A program made the position numbers and the translations under genes. The notes beneath the pieces were generated by a model. That model made no database searches. It was not told the origin of the DNA and saw nothing but the letters and a program-made list of their open reading frames with translations. From Paenibacillus sp. FSL R7-0273 (GTDB lineage Bacteria > Bacillota > Bacilli > Paenibacillales > Paenibacillaceae): a stretch of DNA of 64,000 nt. The DNA is taken from NCBI RefSeq assembly GCF_000758625.1, contig NZ_CP009283.1, forward strand, positions 4,537,501-4,601,500. Reading direction: 5' to 3'. Shown one piece after another: positions 25,651 through 35,525 of this stretch. The first letter of the stretch is position 1. The number at the start of each line of letters is the position of its first letter.

Positions 25651-26532
25651 TTACTCTTCGTTTTTCTTTTGCACAGGAATCCAGATTTCACTTCTGTACT
25701 CCGGCGAGGATGTATCCTTACTCTCATTCCACAGGATCTCCGGACCCTCTGCCAGCTCATAATGCGAAGAGGGAAACCATTCAGAGTAAATTCTGCCCCA
25801 TACATTCTGGAGAGTCTCCGGAAATGGGCCCACCGCTTCAAAAACCGCCCAAGTACCCGCAGGTACCTCCAGCTGTGCGAAGGTCTCCGGACATTCCAGT
25901 GTTGTGGCCACCCCGATGTAGTGGTCCAGCTCCCCCTTTTCCTCCATCCGCTCTTCAGAAAAGTTAACCGAGGCACTGAGCATCCCGCGCGGAGCCGTAT
26001 TGGAGAGGGCCTTGAGCTCGCTGATCAGCTCCATATTCAGACTCTGCCACATGGCGGCAATCTCCGGGTTCACCCCTTCAAACACAATCGGCACCCTCCG
26101 GTGCAGGCCAGCTATACGAAACGCTTCCTTTTCTTCCATCCGGTAATTCATTTCATTTCCTCCTCTGACCGTTAATTGGAACGTCATCCGGGGAAAGGCC
26201 TTCAGCGGCTGTCCATTTAATCTGGCTTCTGAAGGAGTCACGCCGTGGAACAGCTGAAACGCCTTGGTGAATGCATCCGGCGAGCTGTACCCGTAGGTTA
26301 CGGCAATATCAATGATGCGGAGCGGGCTGTGCTGCAGATCAAATGCGGCTAAAGTAAGCCTTCTGCGGCGCACATATTCAGAGAGCGGAATCCCTGCCAA
26401 AAAGGAAAACATCCGTTTAAAATGATACTCCGAGCACATGGCCAGCCTCGCCGCTTCCCTGTAATTGATTTCGCCCGCCAGCTGCTCCTCAATATAGCTT
26501 AGCGCTTTATTCATATCTTCCAGCAGATTCAT
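25651..26532 (-). CDS. AraC-family regulator with GyrI-like effector domain
   Basis: 293 residues. Here the HTH domain is N-terminal: residues 8-105, with [21 protein letters not shown] and [20 protein letters not shown] GyrI-like ligand-binding domain follows (residues 125-290, [37 protein letters not shown]). This is the Rob/SoxS-like layout used for hydrophobic drug or metabolite sensing. Target unknown. Confidence 0.9.
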   Translation of the reverse strand: MNLLEDMNKALSYIEEQLAGEINYREAARLAMCSEYHFKRMFSFLAGIPLSEYVRRRRLTLAAFDLQHSPLRIIDIAVTYGYSSPDAFTKAFQLFHGVTPSEARLNGQPLKAFPRMTFQLTVRGGNEMNYRMEEKEAFRIAGLHRRVPIVFEGVNPEIAAMWQSLNMELISELKALSNTAPRGMLSASVNFSEERMEEKGELDHYIGVATTLECPETFAQLEVPAGTWAVFEAVGPFPETLQNVWGRIYSEWFPSSHYELAEGPEILWNESKDTSSPEYRSEIWIPVQKKNEE

Positions 26533-26640
26533 GCGCCTGCCTCCTTTCCTTAACGTTAGAGTAACAAAATGAATCCGGTCCGGCCCGACAGTTGGTGCAC
26601 GGAATTGACGGTTATTCAGCTGTTATCCGTTTTGCATTGC

Positions 26641-27192
26641 TCAGGCATCGGGTTCCTTAATGGAAATGGTGTTCAAAATATCAATAAACTGCTGCTTGCT
26701 CTTCGGGTCTTTATCCAGGTTCGTAAAATCGAGAATATAGATCACTTTATCCTGAACCGAAACAACGCCGTAATAGGTATTATGTGTTCCTGTTTTGCCA
26801 GACGCAGCGGGACCGTTATCGGCATCAAGGGTTATTAGCCGGCACGCTCCGGCCGGAAGCTGAATCGTTTCATCGTCAATAACCGAGCTGTGATTAGGCA
26901 GCGTATGATTGAATTCATAATTGGCTTCGTATGGACTTGAAGAGATCCTTCCCGCTGCTTCTCCCCGTTCATTTACCATCAGGTAATTCAGCTTATCCCC
27001 TTTATCCAGCTCCCATCCTTCAGGTAGCTCAATAACGAGTGAGGACAGACCGTAGTCCCGGCTATCCTCGGCAGAAGCTATAGCTGGCTCGCTGTTGACC
27101 TGAACATCCTCCCCGGGCCCCGAATAAAAACATCCCGTAAGGGTAAGCAGCAGCGTCAGCGCTGTAATCATTTTTTTGCTGGTAGTTAGCAT
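26641..27192 (-). CDS. lipoprotein of unknown function
   Basis: 183 residues from ATG 27192 (MLTTSKKMITALTLLLTLTGCF; lipobox LTGC), preferred over the ATG at 27210, which has no ribosome site. The mature part looks like a PsbP/DUF-type sandwich: SLVIELPEGWELDKGDKLNY, GACRLITLDADNGP, VVSVQDKVIYILDFTN. These patterns occur in lipoproteins that follow membrane stress, but no partner is adjacent. Confidence 0.7.
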   Translation of the reverse strand: MLTTSKKMITALTLLLTLTGCFYSGPGEDVQVNSEPAIASAEDSRDYGLSSLVIELPEGWELDKGDKLNYLMVNERGEAAGRISSSPYEANYEFNHTLPNHSSVIDDETIQLPAGACRLITLDADNGPAASGKTGTHNTYYGVVSVQDKVIYILDFTNLDKDPKSKQQFIDILNTISIKEPDA

Positions 27193-27353
27193 AACCCATT
27201 CATCCTCCATGGCATGTAGGACGGTACGAATTCTTTTGCAGCCATCCTATCTGATCATTTGGAACCATTATCCCATAGGAATAAATACAGCGCAGGGGTA
27301 AATAACGAAGATTGTTGAACAATTGTCTTTTTAGGAGCGGATTTAACTTTAGA

Positions 27354-27381
27354 TTGAGATGTAATTAGATATATGTATAAT
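27354..27381 (+). promoter_or_regulatory. candidate sigma-A promoter for the DUF2087 gene
   Basis: TTGAGA (27354-27359) and a consensus TATAAT (27376-27381) are separated by 16 bases, about 38 bases upstream of the start codon. Confidence 0.45.
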
Positions 27382-27418
27382 TAGATTGTATTGAAATAAC
27401 ATCCTTGGAGGATTAGCT

Positions 27419-27703
27419 ATGAACAGTAAACTGAATCATTTTCTGGATAAGGACCGCAAGCTGCGCAGCTGGCCAGCGAAGCGCTCCAATCAGAGAATCG
27501 TATTGGAACATCTGAGTACGAATTTTGCAGAGGGTGTAGAGTACACCGAAGCTGAGATTAACGAGCTCATTAAAGAGAATCATACCTTCAATGATCACTG
27601 CTTCCTGAGAAGAGAGCTGGTGGATAACAGGCTGCTGGGACGGACCGGGGACGGCAGCAGGTACTGGAAGCTTCCGCTGCCTGCAGACCGTGAGCCAAGC
27701 TGA
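27419..27703 (+). CDS. DUF2087 domain protein
   Basis: 94 residues. The full domain is visible: FLDKDRKLRSWPAKRSNQRIVLEHL, FAEGVEYTEAEINELI and FLRRELVDNRLLGRTGDGSR. DUF2087 is a winged-helix-like module, found alone or fused to ArsR-type regulators, and may bind DNA. TTGGAGGA precedes the ATG. Confidence 0.85.
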   Translation: MNSKLNHFLDKDRKLRSWPAKRSNQRIVLEHLSTNFAEGVEYTEAEINELIKENHTFNDHCFLRRELVDNRLLGRTGDGSRYWKLPLPADREPS

Positions 27704-27726
27704 GCAATGACAGTAATAACGAAATA

Positions 27727-27762
27727 AGCCTGCGGCTGTCCTAAGCGGACTGCCTGCAGGCT
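27727..27762. terminator. terminator between DUF2087 and SDR genes
   Basis: AGCCTGC...TGTCC pairs with GGACTGCCTGCAGGCT across a five-base loop, between two convergent genes. Little T-run is visible, so strength is uncertain. Confidence 0.55.
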
Positions 27763-27794
27763 CATACTTTACAAAGCAAAGTGTATGCTAATCT

Positions 27795-28571
27795 TTAACC
27801 TTGACGGTATATGGGTGCACCCAGCGGAGCCGCTCCGGCACCGCCGTCAGCGCTGATGTCTGCACCTTGAATGAAGGAGGAGTCGTCAGAAGCCAGGAAC
27901 AAGGCAACCTTCGCAATCTCCTCCGGTTCTCCAAGCCGGTTAAGCGGAATCGACATTGCCATGCCTGCTTCCAGCTGCGCCCAGCCTTCCGGTGTAGACT
28001 GGCCCCAGATTGGCGTACGGGTTGCGCCCGGAACAACATTGTTAACCCGGATTCCCTTAGGTGACAGCTCGGCGGCCAGCACCTTAGTCATGCTGCTAAC
28101 GGCTCCTTTGCTTGCAGCATAAGCCGAGCCGCCCGGTCTGCCTGCATTTGCCAATACGGACCCGGTGAGGATGACCGAAGCGCCCTTTTGCAGATATGGC
28201 AGTGCAGCCTGAACAGTGAAGAAGACACCTGTCACATTCACTCTCAGCACCTCTTCAAAAACAGACAGCTCTGTGCCGCCAAGCGGTGTTGATCCGCTAA
28301 TGCCTGCATTTGCATAGACGATATCCAGTCTGCCGAATGCTTCAATAGCCGCAGCTACAGCCTTTGCCGAGCTCTCAGGGTCTGTCGCATCTGCTTGAAC
28401 CGCCAGAGCAGACGCATTGCCCAATTCCGCAACCGCCGTATCCAGTGTGCCCGCATTACGTCCCGTAATCACAACCTTTGCCCCTTCCTTAACGAATAAT
28501 CTGGCAGCAGCCAGGCCAATACCGCTATTTCCTCCAGTGATTAAAGCTACCTTACCATCCAGCTTTCCCAT
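27795..28571 (-). CDS. short-chain dehydrogenase/reductase (classical SDR)
   Basis: 258 residues from ATG 28571 with AAGGAGTG upstream. The cofactor motif is TGGNSGIG (residues 12-19), NAG appears in YANAGISG, the catalytic Ser is in ILTGSV, and the YxxxK pair is in SAYAASKGA. The C-terminus has the usual GADISADGG. It oxidises or reduces an alcohol/carbonyl with NAD(P). The GAACGATC sites upstream suggest TetR-type control, though no regulator gene is adjacent. Confidence 0.92.
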   Translation of the reverse strand: MGKLDGKVALITGGNSGIGLAAARLFVKEGAKVVITGRNAGTLDTAVAELGNASALAVQADATDPESSAKAVAAAIEAFGRLDIVYANAGISGSTPLGGTELSVFEEVLRVNVTGVFFTVQAALPYLQKGASVILTGSVLANAGRPGGSAYAASKGAVSSMTKVLAAELSPKGIRVNNVVPGATRTPIWGQSTPEGWAQLEAGMAMSIPLNRLGEPEEIAKVALFLASDDSSFIQGADISADGGAGAAPLGAPIYRQG

Positions 28572-28640
28572 CGTTAACACTCCTTTGTATTTGTAAATGA
28601 TGTTTAAGAATCGCCTGCAGATTAGAGCATTTCAATACGG

Positions 28641-28757
28641 GAACGATCATTCTAAATTGTTCAAAAAAATTTAATTCAAACTACCTTTTCCCTTATCTGA
28701 TGCCAGTTTAACATATCGGGAACGATCGGTAAATAATTATTTTTTTACTGATCGTTC
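28641..28757. promoter_or_regulatory. three GAACGATC half-sites upstream of the SDR gene
   Basis: GAACGATCGGTAAA (28720-28733) faces TTTACTGATCGTTC (28744-28757), a 14-bp inverted repeat with one mismatch. A third half-site, GAACGATCAT, lies at 28641-28650, nearer the SDR start. This looks like a TetR-type operator region for the SDR gene and possibly the divergent lipase. Confidence 0.6.
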
Positions 28758-28818
28758 TTAATACTACAGGCACCAATCCGCCCATTCCGTCATACATAGT
28801 GGTAATAGGAAGGGCGGG

Positions 28819-29640
28819 ATGCGGGTGAGGAACAATAGCGGGTTTGAGCGGCGGGCCATTTTTCTGGCAGCTGTTTGCAGTCAGACGTATGTACAGTTTA
28901 ATAATCCGGACGGCTTATTTGTAGTACCGCAGAATTATACGCTTAGACATACCATCTACGCCAAAGCCTTCGGCGGCAGGCGCGAACGGTTCGGCTTTAT
29001 CCTGGAATCTCCGGATGAGATTATCGTTGCCTTCCGCGGCACCAGCCAGCAGGCCGACTGGATATCCGATCTGATTGCCTCGCAGCGCAGCTTCAAATAT
29101 ATCAAGCAGGACTGCCTGACCCACCGGGGATTCACCGACATCTACGCCACCGCCAGAAACGAGCTCATTTCGGTACTCTCCACCCTGCCATCCTCCAAAT
29201 CCTTAACCATCACCGGACATAGTCTCGGTGCAGCTCTTGCCACCCTGTGTGCAGTAGATACAGCTGCCAATACCGCATTCACTTCACCGGAATTGTACAC
29301 CTATGGTTCACCCAGAGTCGGGGACCCTGCCTTCAAAAAAGCATTCAGCTCCTATATCCGTACCAGCTACCGTATCGCCAATACTTTTGACGCTGTAACC
29401 TTTGTTCCGCCTACCGTCTACAAGCTGCCCAAGCGGGACAAAAGATATTATTACAGCCATGTTCCCGAGCTTGTCACCCTCACCTTCCAGCTTGGGGCAG
29501 TCGGGCTGAATCATATCATCAGCAGCTACTTTGCCGAGCTTGCCAAGCTTGAGCCGGCGTATGCCGGACAGCTGTGCCGATCTAATCCCGGTTTCTGTCC
29601 GGCCACCATTCCCGCAGTCGTACCTGTCCCTTTACGCTAA
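28819..29640 (+). CDS. class 3 lipase-family alpha/beta hydrolase
   Basis: 273 residues with no obvious signal peptide. The lipase_3 pattern is complete: IIVAFRGTSQQADWISDL (oxyanion side), THRGFTDIYATARNELI, nucleophile in TITGHSLGAALATL (Ser about 134), YTYGSPRVGDPAF, and FDAVTFVPP carrying the Asp. The likely catalytic His is in YYYSHVPE or GLNHIIS. It hydrolyses lipid esters, probably inside the cell. The stop overlaps the convergent hydrolase gene by nine bases. Confidence 0.9.
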   Translation: MRVRNNSGFERRAIFLAAVCSQTYVQFNNPDGLFVVPQNYTLRHTIYAKAFGGRRERFGFILESPDEIIVAFRGTSQQADWISDLIASQRSFKYIKQDCLTHRGFTDIYATARNELISVLSTLPSSKSLTITGHSLGAALATLCAVDTAANTAFTSPELYTYGSPRVGDPAFKKAFSSYIRTSYRIANTFDAVTFVPPTVYKLPKRDKRYYYSHVPELVTLTFQLGAVGLNHIISSYFAELAKLEPAYAGQLCRSNPGFCPATIPAVVPVPLR

Positions 29641-30519
29641 AACAGAATGCCCGCTGATAAACTGTAGTAGAGTTTGTCCCGCCTCCGCCGGCTGCAGCAG
29701 CCAGACATAGGCATGCATGGAACCGGAGATCTGTGCAACCTCTGCCTGCTTTACCAGACCGGCAAAGTGCTTCAGGCTGCTGCAGACCCGCTCATTCGCC
29801 CGCTCCGCTTCACTCGGCATAAACAGCACCGGACATTGAACCTGCCGGTAGTAATCCTCAAACTTTGAATCCCAGAATTTCTGAATATACTCTGTGCGTA
29901 CACTGTTCGGGTAGCTGTAGGTATACCTCCCGTCTTCCAGCTGCTGCAGACTGTTCTCATAGAACGGCTGGAAATACGCATTCCACAGTCCTTCACTTTC
30001 CAGCCCGGCACGCTCTTCAGCGACATACTCCTCCCTGCTCGTAAATACAGGTTCCTGCATTTCTGCCAGCTCAGCCCGCATGATCTCTTTCTTCTGTTCA
30101 ATCTCCTCAGGTGACCCGTTAAATAAACCGTGCTCACCGAACTCATTACAGAGTGCCCCTTCGAGAATCAGCGACTGAACCAGCTCCGGATGTGCGGCAG
30201 CCAGGCTTAGGCCGACCTCCGCTCCCATTGAGCTGCCGACAACATGACAACGTTCCACCTGCAGCTCCCGGAGCAGCAGATACAGATCCTGTGCCATATC
30301 ATCTATATGATAGCCGGTCTGCGGCTTATCTGATTTGCCGTGTCCGCGCAGGTCCGGCGCGATAATGCTGTACCGCTCAGCAAACTGCGGGAGCACACCG
30401 TTCCACATGTGCAGATTACCGCCGCTGAAGTGGAGGAACAGCACCGTTTCCCTGCCCTTTTCTATTGAATGCATTACGTTGAGCCCCATTTGGCCCAGTT
30501 GAATGATTTCCTCAATCAT
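29632..30519 (-). CDS. alpha/beta hydrolase-fold enzyme
   Basis: 295 residues. VLFLHFSGGNLHMW is the oxyanion region, APDLRGHGKSDKP the usual strand-loop, VVGSSMGAEVGLSLA the nucleophile elbow (Ser about 97), and SGSMHAYVWLLQP the His. It is a serine esterase or related hydrolase of unknown substrate. AGGAGG precedes the ATG. The gene end overlaps that of the lipase on the other strand. Confidence 0.88.
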   Translation of the reverse strand: MIEEIIQLGQMGLNVMHSIEKGRETVLFLHFSGGNLHMWNGVLPQFAERYSIIAPDLRGHGKSDKPQTGYHIDDMAQDLYLLLRELQVERCHVVGSSMGAEVGLSLAAAHPELVQSLILEGALCNEFGEHGLFNGSPEEIEQKKEIMRAELAEMQEPVFTSREEYVAEERAGLESEGLWNAYFQPFYENSLQQLEDGRYTYSYPNSVRTEYIQKFWDSKFEDYYRQVQCPVLFMPSEAERANERVCSSLKHFAGLVKQAEVAQISGSMHAYVWLLQPAEAGQTLLQFISGHSVLA

Positions 30520-30644
30520 AATATGATGTACCTCCTATGTACGGCTTGCTTATACACCGATCGAAGATTCTGTATCGCCGGCGTATCTCGTAAAGATATG
30601 TAATATCCGGGAACCTGTCAACGATATTTCTGCTATACCCGGCA

Positions 30645-30680
30645 CAAAAAGACAGCCCAGCATCCGCCGGGAGCGGGCTG
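30645..30680 (-). terminator. terminator of the BceAB-type operon
   Basis: On the minus strand, CAGCCCG pairs with CTGGGCTG (imperfect) and is followed by TCTTTTTG, about 25 bases after the permease stop. Confidence 0.6.
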
Positions 30681-30704
30681 AGCTGCCTCTTTCATCAGAA
30701 CCGG

Positions 30705-32642
30705 TTACAGTGAATCCTTGATCACACGCTTGTAATACAGCACAGACAGGAAGCCAAAGATCGAGTATAGCACCGTGTACAGCAGCATCACCAGAATCAT
30801 CGGCGTCAGCATTTCCGTACCGAAGAAGAACCAGCCGGATTTGACTGCAAAATAGCTGTGGCACAATCCGATTATAAGCGGGATACCGAAGTTGAACAGC
30901 TGCTTGAACTGTATGCCGCGCAGAAGATCTCCCTGGGTAAAACCAAGCTTGCGCAGAATGGTGTATCCTCCCTTTTCCTCCTCGCCTTCATCCATTTGCT
31001 TGAAGTACAAAATACACCCGGAGGTTATCAGGAAGGTTAGGCCGAGAAAGCCGACTATGAACATGATCAGGCCCATATTGTTACGCTGGTTCAACTCATA
31101 TTCATATTGAGAAAAGCTCGGATACTCCGGCTTCTGCTCCATGAAAATTTCATTGGCCTCCTCTAGCTGTGAACGGTCGTCCAGCTCAATACCGTAATAT
31201 TCTGTTCTTCCCTGCTGCAGCTGCTCAGGGTCGATTCCCAGAACCAGTTCATTGAATACTGTCTCATCAACAACGAAAATCCCGCCGCCTCCGCCGAAGT
31301 AGAATGGCAGTACCCGTGTACTAGAGCTCCCTACGTACTGTTGTTTAACCGCACCTGCAGAAGTTATGAAGCTTACTTCTCCGCTGCCGCTGAGAGACAT
31401 GAATTTTTCCAGGGCACCGCCATAGCCGACAAGCCTCGTTTCACCCGGCTTCAAATCCACATCCTCGAGATCACTGTCGCTGATAACAACGGTTTGCAGC
31501 AATCTATCCGATCGGGCTGTAAAGGCTGAGGACTTCATAATGCCGGTTGCATCAACCTCCATCCAGCGGGGATGCATCATAATTTCTCTGTACTTAATAT
31601 GCTCCGTCTCAAGCGCCTGGACAAACTTATCCTTCACAGCTGCCTCTGTAAATCCGAAATGATGCGGGGAGCTTTCCTTTGCTGTAGCCTCCGCAGAGTA
31701 ATAAGAGATATAGCTGAGCGACAGCAGGCCAATTGCAAGCGCGGATACAGTCGTGATGATTGTCAGCAGCAGCGCATTTGATTTCATCCGGAACATGATC
31801 GAGGATAGCGAGAGCACCTCATTGATCGACAGGTAGCCCTGCCTGCTCTTGCGGATGGCATTGAACAGGAAGCTGACTGACCCTTTATAGAACAGATACG
31901 TCCCGATAATGACCAGGGCAAGGATCGTAATCATCGCCGTCATCAGCTCAGAAATGTCTGTATATTTGCCGCTGAACAGCTGGGTTGAAATGTAATAGCC
32001 TGCTCCGACAAAAGCTAAACCGAGCAGTCCGAGAACAATCTCCCACAGCGGCATTTTGCGGATACGTGTCTGCGTGGTTGCATTTACTTTGAACAGGGAC
32101 AGAATGCTTTGCCCTTTGATAAACGTATAGTTCATCAGCATAATCAGCACATAAATTGCCGCAAAAACAATTAAAGTCCGCACCAGCGCCTCTGACGAGA
32201 ACCGCAGCTCGGCCATCGCGTCGATCTCCAGGATTTTGAACAGGATCATCAGAATCAGGCGCGACATGGCAAATCCGGCGGCAATCCCGGCAACCATTGA
32301 TCCAAAATAGAGCATCAGGTTCTCGGCGCTCAGCAGTCTGAAGATTTTACCTTTGGTGAGTCCGATCAGCTGAAATAATCCGATCTCCCGGCTGCGCCGT
32401 CTAATAAAGATCGTATTCGCATACAGCAGGAAGATCGCAACGATGGCAACCAGCAGGATCGAAGAGGTTCCGATGGCTGCGCCGCCTTTTACCGAACCGG
32501 CAACCTCGTCCATAGATGGATCAAACTGCAGGGTAACGAAGGAGAAATACAGGGCCACACTGAAAATAAGCGCGAAGACGTACAGGTAATAGTTTTTGAT
32601 GTTCTTTTTGAGATTGCGGTAAACAATATAATTCAGGTTCAT
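30705..32642 (-). CDS. BceB-type ABC permease (peptide antibiotic detoxification)
   Basis: 645 residues with ten membrane helices. Between helices 7 and 8, residues about 325-535 form the large outer domain characteristic of BceB-type (FtsX/MacB-like) permeases. FtsX-like parts are visible ([32 protein letters not shown] near residue 75, shown as family order). With the ATPase it removes peptide antibiotics from lipid II-cycle targets and passes the signal to a BceS-type kinase. The start overlaps the ATPase stop by four bases. Confidence 0.92.
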   Translation of the reverse strand: MNLNYIVYRNLKKNIKNYYLYVFALIFSVALYFSFVTLQFDPSMDEVAGSVKGGAAIGTSSILLVAIVAIFLLYANTIFIRRRSREIGLFQLIGLTKGKIFRLLSAENLMLYFGSMVAGIAAGFAMSRLILMILFKILEIDAMAELRFSSEALVRTLIVFAAIYVLIMLMNYTFIKGQSILSLFKVNATTQTRIRKMPLWEIVLGLLGLAFVGAGYYISTQLFSGKYTDISELMTAMITILALVIIGTYLFYKGSVSFLFNAIRKSRQGYLSINEVLSLSSIMFRMKSNALLLTIITTVSALAIGLLSLSYISYYSAEATAKESSPHHFGFTEAAVKDKFVQALETEHIKYREIMMHPRWMEVDATGIMKSSAFTARSDRLLQTVVISDSDLEDVDLKPGETRLVGYGGALEKFMSLSGSGEVSFITSAGAVKQQYVGSSSTRVLPFYFGGGGGIFVVDETVFNELVLGIDPEQLQQGRTEYYGIELDDRSQLEEANEIFMEQKPEYPSFSQYEYELNQRNNMGLIMFIVGFLGLTFLITSGCILYFKQMDEGEEEKGGYTILRKLGFTQGDLLRGIQFKQLFNFGIPLIIGLCHSYFAVKSGWFFFGTEMLTPMILVMLLYTVLYSIFGFLSVLYYKRVIKDSL

Positions 32643-33394
32643 GACTGGACACCGCCCAATACGCCCTGGGTTTTGATAATATCGTTGAAGAAGGACTGCC
32701 GCGGTTCATCCCCCTTGTTCAGCTGGGTGTAAATTTGCCCGTCGCGGATAAAAACGACCCGGCTGCAATAGCTCGCCGCCACCGGATCATGCGTAACCAT
32801 CACAATGGTCGCCTGGCGTCCCCGGTTCATGTCCGACAGCTTGTTCAGCAGGTCAGAGGCGGATTTGGAATCCAGCGCCCCAGTCGGCTCATCGGCAAAA
32901 ATAATACTCGGCTCATGCACGAACGCCCGAGCTGCTGAAGTCCGCTGCTTCTGCCCGCCGGAAATCTCCGACGGATATTTGTTCTGCAGCTCGGCAATGC
33001 CCAGCTCCCCCGCTACCTGTGCAAACCGCTGATGCGCCTCCTTCTTGGAGATTCCGGTGATTGAGAGCGGCAGCAGCACATTTTCCTTGACGGTTAAGGT
33101 ATCAAGCAGGTTATACTCCTGAAAAATAAACCCCAGATGATGCTTGCGGAACTCCGCCAGCTGCTTCTCCTTCATTCCGGTGAATTCCTTGCCTTCAATT
33201 TCTATTGTCCCCTGGCTGACCCGGTCGATGGAGGACAGCACATTCAGCAGGGTTGTTTTGCCTGAACCGGACGCGCCCATTATGCCGACGAACTCGCCTT
33301 TATCCACCTGCAGGTCGATCCCCTTCAATACTTCCTGCTTGTTGAATTTATTTCCGTAGGTTTTGTAAATTTTATTGGCTTGTAAAATGACCAC
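32639..33394 (-). CDS. BceA-type ABC ATPase
   Basis: 251 residues from GTG 33394 (starts [19 protein letters not shown]) with AAGGAG ten bases upstream; the frame continues 22 codons further. Walker A is GASGSGKTT, the Q-loop lies in [10 protein letters not shown], the signature is [14 protein letters not shown], and Walker B is [16 protein letters not shown]. It is the partner of the BceB-type permease, with overlapping frames. A likely BceR-type site lies about 90 bases upstream. Confidence 0.93.
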   Translation of the reverse strand: MVILQANKIYKTYGNKFNKQEVLKGIDLQVDKGEFVGIMGASGSGKTTLLNVLSSIDRVSQGTIEIEGKEFTGMKEKQLAEFRKHHLGFIFQEYNLLDTLTVKENVLLPLSITGISKKEAHQRFAQVAGELGIAELQNKYPSEISGGQKQRTSAARAFVHEPSIIFADEPTGALDSKSASDLLNKLSDMNRGRQATIVMVTHDPVAASYCSRVVFIRDGQIYTQLNKGDEPRQSFFNDIIKTQGVLGGVQS

Positions 33395-33471
33395 TTCGCA
33401 ACCACTCCTTTTCTGTACCTCAATCATACCGGGGCCGGGGCTTACGTTCCTGCGTTTCACCTAACAATATG

Positions 33472-33505
33472 AACGGGCATGTGACATTATTGTCACACGC
33501 CCGTT
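33472..33505. promoter_or_regulatory. candidate BceR-type operator with extended inverted repeat
   Basis: The centre TGACATTATTGTCA (33482-33495) fits the TNACA-N4-TGTNA pattern of BceR/GraR-type regulators, and outer arms AACGGGC and GCCCGTT extend the symmetry. It lies between the divergent BceA-type and adenosine-deaminase-like genes. As a hairpin it could also act in RNA, but there is no T-run. Confidence 0.65.
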
Positions 33506-33587
33506 ATCAGCGAAATGGAAGTAACATACAATTCACGCCGGATATGCTATATTCAGGACAACCATACTGCTCTGACGGGAGGATGCT

Positions 33588-34526
33588 ATGAAACAGCCGT
33601 TTATCGCTGCCCTGGAGAACCGTTCACTTGCTGAGCTGCGCCGGATTCCCAAAAGCGATCTCCACAATCACGCCGGAAGAGGCGGGAATTTAAAGTACAT
33701 AGAAGCCTGGGCTAACATCACCATTCAGCCACATTCGGGAACTTTTGCCTCACTCGGTGAAATGCAGGAATGGTTCGTGCGCAGCGTGAAGAGCCATTGC
33801 CCCGGAATGGAGGGATACCTGAAACGAATCGAAGCAGCCTTCGTCCAGGCCGCAGATGACGGAATTGAGCTGCTTGCACTCAGCTTCGGTATAGATGAGA
33901 TCGGCTCGCTCGGCGGCATAGAGTCCTTTATCCGCATTATGGACAGCCTGCGTCAGCGTTATGCCCCAGAGACTGCGTTCCTGCCTGAGCTTGCCTTGGA
34001 CAGAGCCGGCAATACGGATGCCATTCACGGGCATCTGGATGAAATTTTCTCCCGTCAATGGTTCCGCTCCATTGATATTTGCGGCCCCGAACTGGCGCAG
34101 GCAATCCGGAATTTCCGCTCCATCTACCGCAAAGCCAAATCGGCGGGACTGATGCTCAAAGCGCATACCGGCGAATTCGGCACTGCCGATGATGTGCTGG
34201 AAGCAGTCGTGGAGCTGGAGCTCCAGGAGGTGCATCACGGCATCGCCGCCGCAGCCTCACCGCAGATAATGCAGTGCCTGGCTGATCAGCGCATTCGGCT
34301 GAACGTATGCCCAACCAGCAATGTAATGCTCGGACGGACCAAAGATTATGCCAGCCATCCAGTCAGAAAGCTGTATGATGCCGGTGTTTCGGTGACCATC
34401 AATACTGACGATCTGCTGATTTTTAACCAGAGTGTGTCTGAGGAATATCTTAACTTGTATCTATGCGGCTTAATGTCGGCGGTGGAGCTGAACGAAATCC
34501 GTGAATGCGGGCTCCGTTCAGGCTGA
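33588..34526 (+). CDS. adenosine deaminase-family hydrolase
   Basis: 312 residues of the metal-dependent amidohydrolase TIM barrel. Zinc ligands appear in order: DLHNHAG (HxH, about 25), KAHTGEFG (His and catalytic Glu, about 190), VHHGIAAA (about 217), and SVTINTDDLL (Asp, about 270). It deaminates adenosine or a related purine; it is slightly short at the C-terminus compared with typical ADA (~330-340). GGGAGG precedes the ATG. It is on the opposite strand and splits the BceRS and BceAB-type genes; its stop overlaps the kinase stop by nine bases. Confidence 0.88.
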   Translation: MKQPFIAALENRSLAELRRIPKSDLHNHAGRGGNLKYIEAWANITIQPHSGTFASLGEMQEWFVRSVKSHCPGMEGYLKRIEAAFVQAADDGIELLALSFGIDEIGSLGGIESFIRIMDSLRQRYAPETAFLPELALDRAGNTDAIHGHLDEIFSRQWFRSIDICGPELAQAIRNFRSIYRKAKSAGLMLKAHTGEFGTADDVLEAVVELELQEVHHGIAAAASPQIMQCLADQRIRLNVCPTSNVMLGRTKDYASHPVRKLYDAGVSVTINTDDLLIFNQSVSEEYLNLYLCGLMSAVELNEIRECGLRSG

Positions 34527-35525
34527 TCCGCCCGTCTTCACAAAATCATTCTCCCGCGGAAAGGTCAGCGTAAAGACTGTACCCTTTTCAGGCTCCGACT
34601 CCACGCTAAGGCTGATCAGCAGCGGCTCTGCCACCTGCCTGGTCAGGTATAGGCCCATGCCGGTGGCCGCGCCCTCCTGACGGCCGAGCACTGAGGTAAA
34701 TCCTTTATCAAAAATACGCGGCAGGTCCTTTGGAGTAATTCCCTTGCCTTCATCCTTAATGATCAGCACCACATGCCCGTCCTGTCCGCGGCTCTGCACT
34801 ACAATATCCGAAGCTTCACTGTACTTCACGGCGTTGGTCAGCAGCTGCCGGAGCATGAAGCCCAGCCACTTGCCGTCCGTCAGCACCGTTTCAGCCTCAA
34901 GCTCAACATCGAACCCGATGCCCTTGGGGATACACCACGTTCTAAGCCCCCGGATTTCTTTGTTCAGAATGGGCTCAAGCGCTGTATGCTCAATGAAAAG
35001 ATCGTTACGCATGAACGGAATCCGCTTCTGGTGCAGCTGCTGGTCGAGCAGATGGTGAATCCGCAGCCATTCGTACATCATCTGGGTCTGCAGCGTTTCA
35101 TCCGGAATGCGTTCGATCATCAGCTGCATCGCTGTGAGCGGTGTCTTCACCTCATGAATCCAGGCCAGCAGATCGTCCTTTTCCTCCTCCAGCAGCCGGA
35201 AGTTCACCGCAGATTCCCGCCGGTAGCGTTCCGTCTGGAGGGTTACCGCATCCTGCACAATTTGCTCAAACGGACTGTCCGCCTCCCGGAACGCCTCCAG
35301 ATCATACACCTGATCCCAGGCCTCCAGCGTCCTGTAGAACCGGGTTTCCTTCTGATACCGGAAGAACACAAACAGCGTGCAGAGCAGCACATTCAGCAGC
35401 ACGATATAGAGCAACGGCAGGAAAGGGATCGACGCATCTACAAAAGCCACGAATAGGATCAGCAGCTGCATTCCGGCCAGCAGGCAGAGCCAGCTTCTTT
35501 TTTCAGCTATGTATTTGGTAATCAT
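34518..35525 (-). CDS. BceS-type intramembrane-sensing histidine kinase
   Basis: 335 residues. Two membrane helices (about 12-30 and 34-52) with almost no outer loop are the mark of intramembrane-sensing kinases. The phospho-accepting His is in LLAWIHEVKTPLTAMQ (about 130), the N box is LLTNAVKYS, and the G boxes are IKDEGKGITPKDL and GMGLYLTRQVA. It phosphorylates the response regulator encoded just upstream (four-base overlap) and likely senses through the BceAB-type transporter. Confidence 0.92.
   Translation of the reverse strand: MITKYIAEKRSWLCLLAGMQLLILFVAFVDASIPFLPLLYIVLLNVLLCTLFVFFRYQKETRFYRTLEAWDQVYDLEAFREADSPFEQIVQDAVTLQTERYRRESAVNFRLLEEEKDDLLAWIHEVKTPLTAMQLMIERIPDETLQTQMMYEWLRIHHLLDQQLHQKRIPFMRNDLFIEHTALEPILNKEIRGLRTWCIPKGIGFDVELEAETVLTDGKWLGFMLRQLLTNAVKYSEASDIVVQSRGQDGHVVLIIKDEGKGITPKDLPRIFDKGFTSVLGRQEGAATGMGLYLTRQVAEPLLISLSVESEPEKGTVFTLTFPRENDFVKTGGSA

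Noticed and set aside
34773..35456. 227-residue plus ORF opposite the histidine kinase
   Set aside because: Shadow frame; the kinase motifs on the minus strand are complete.
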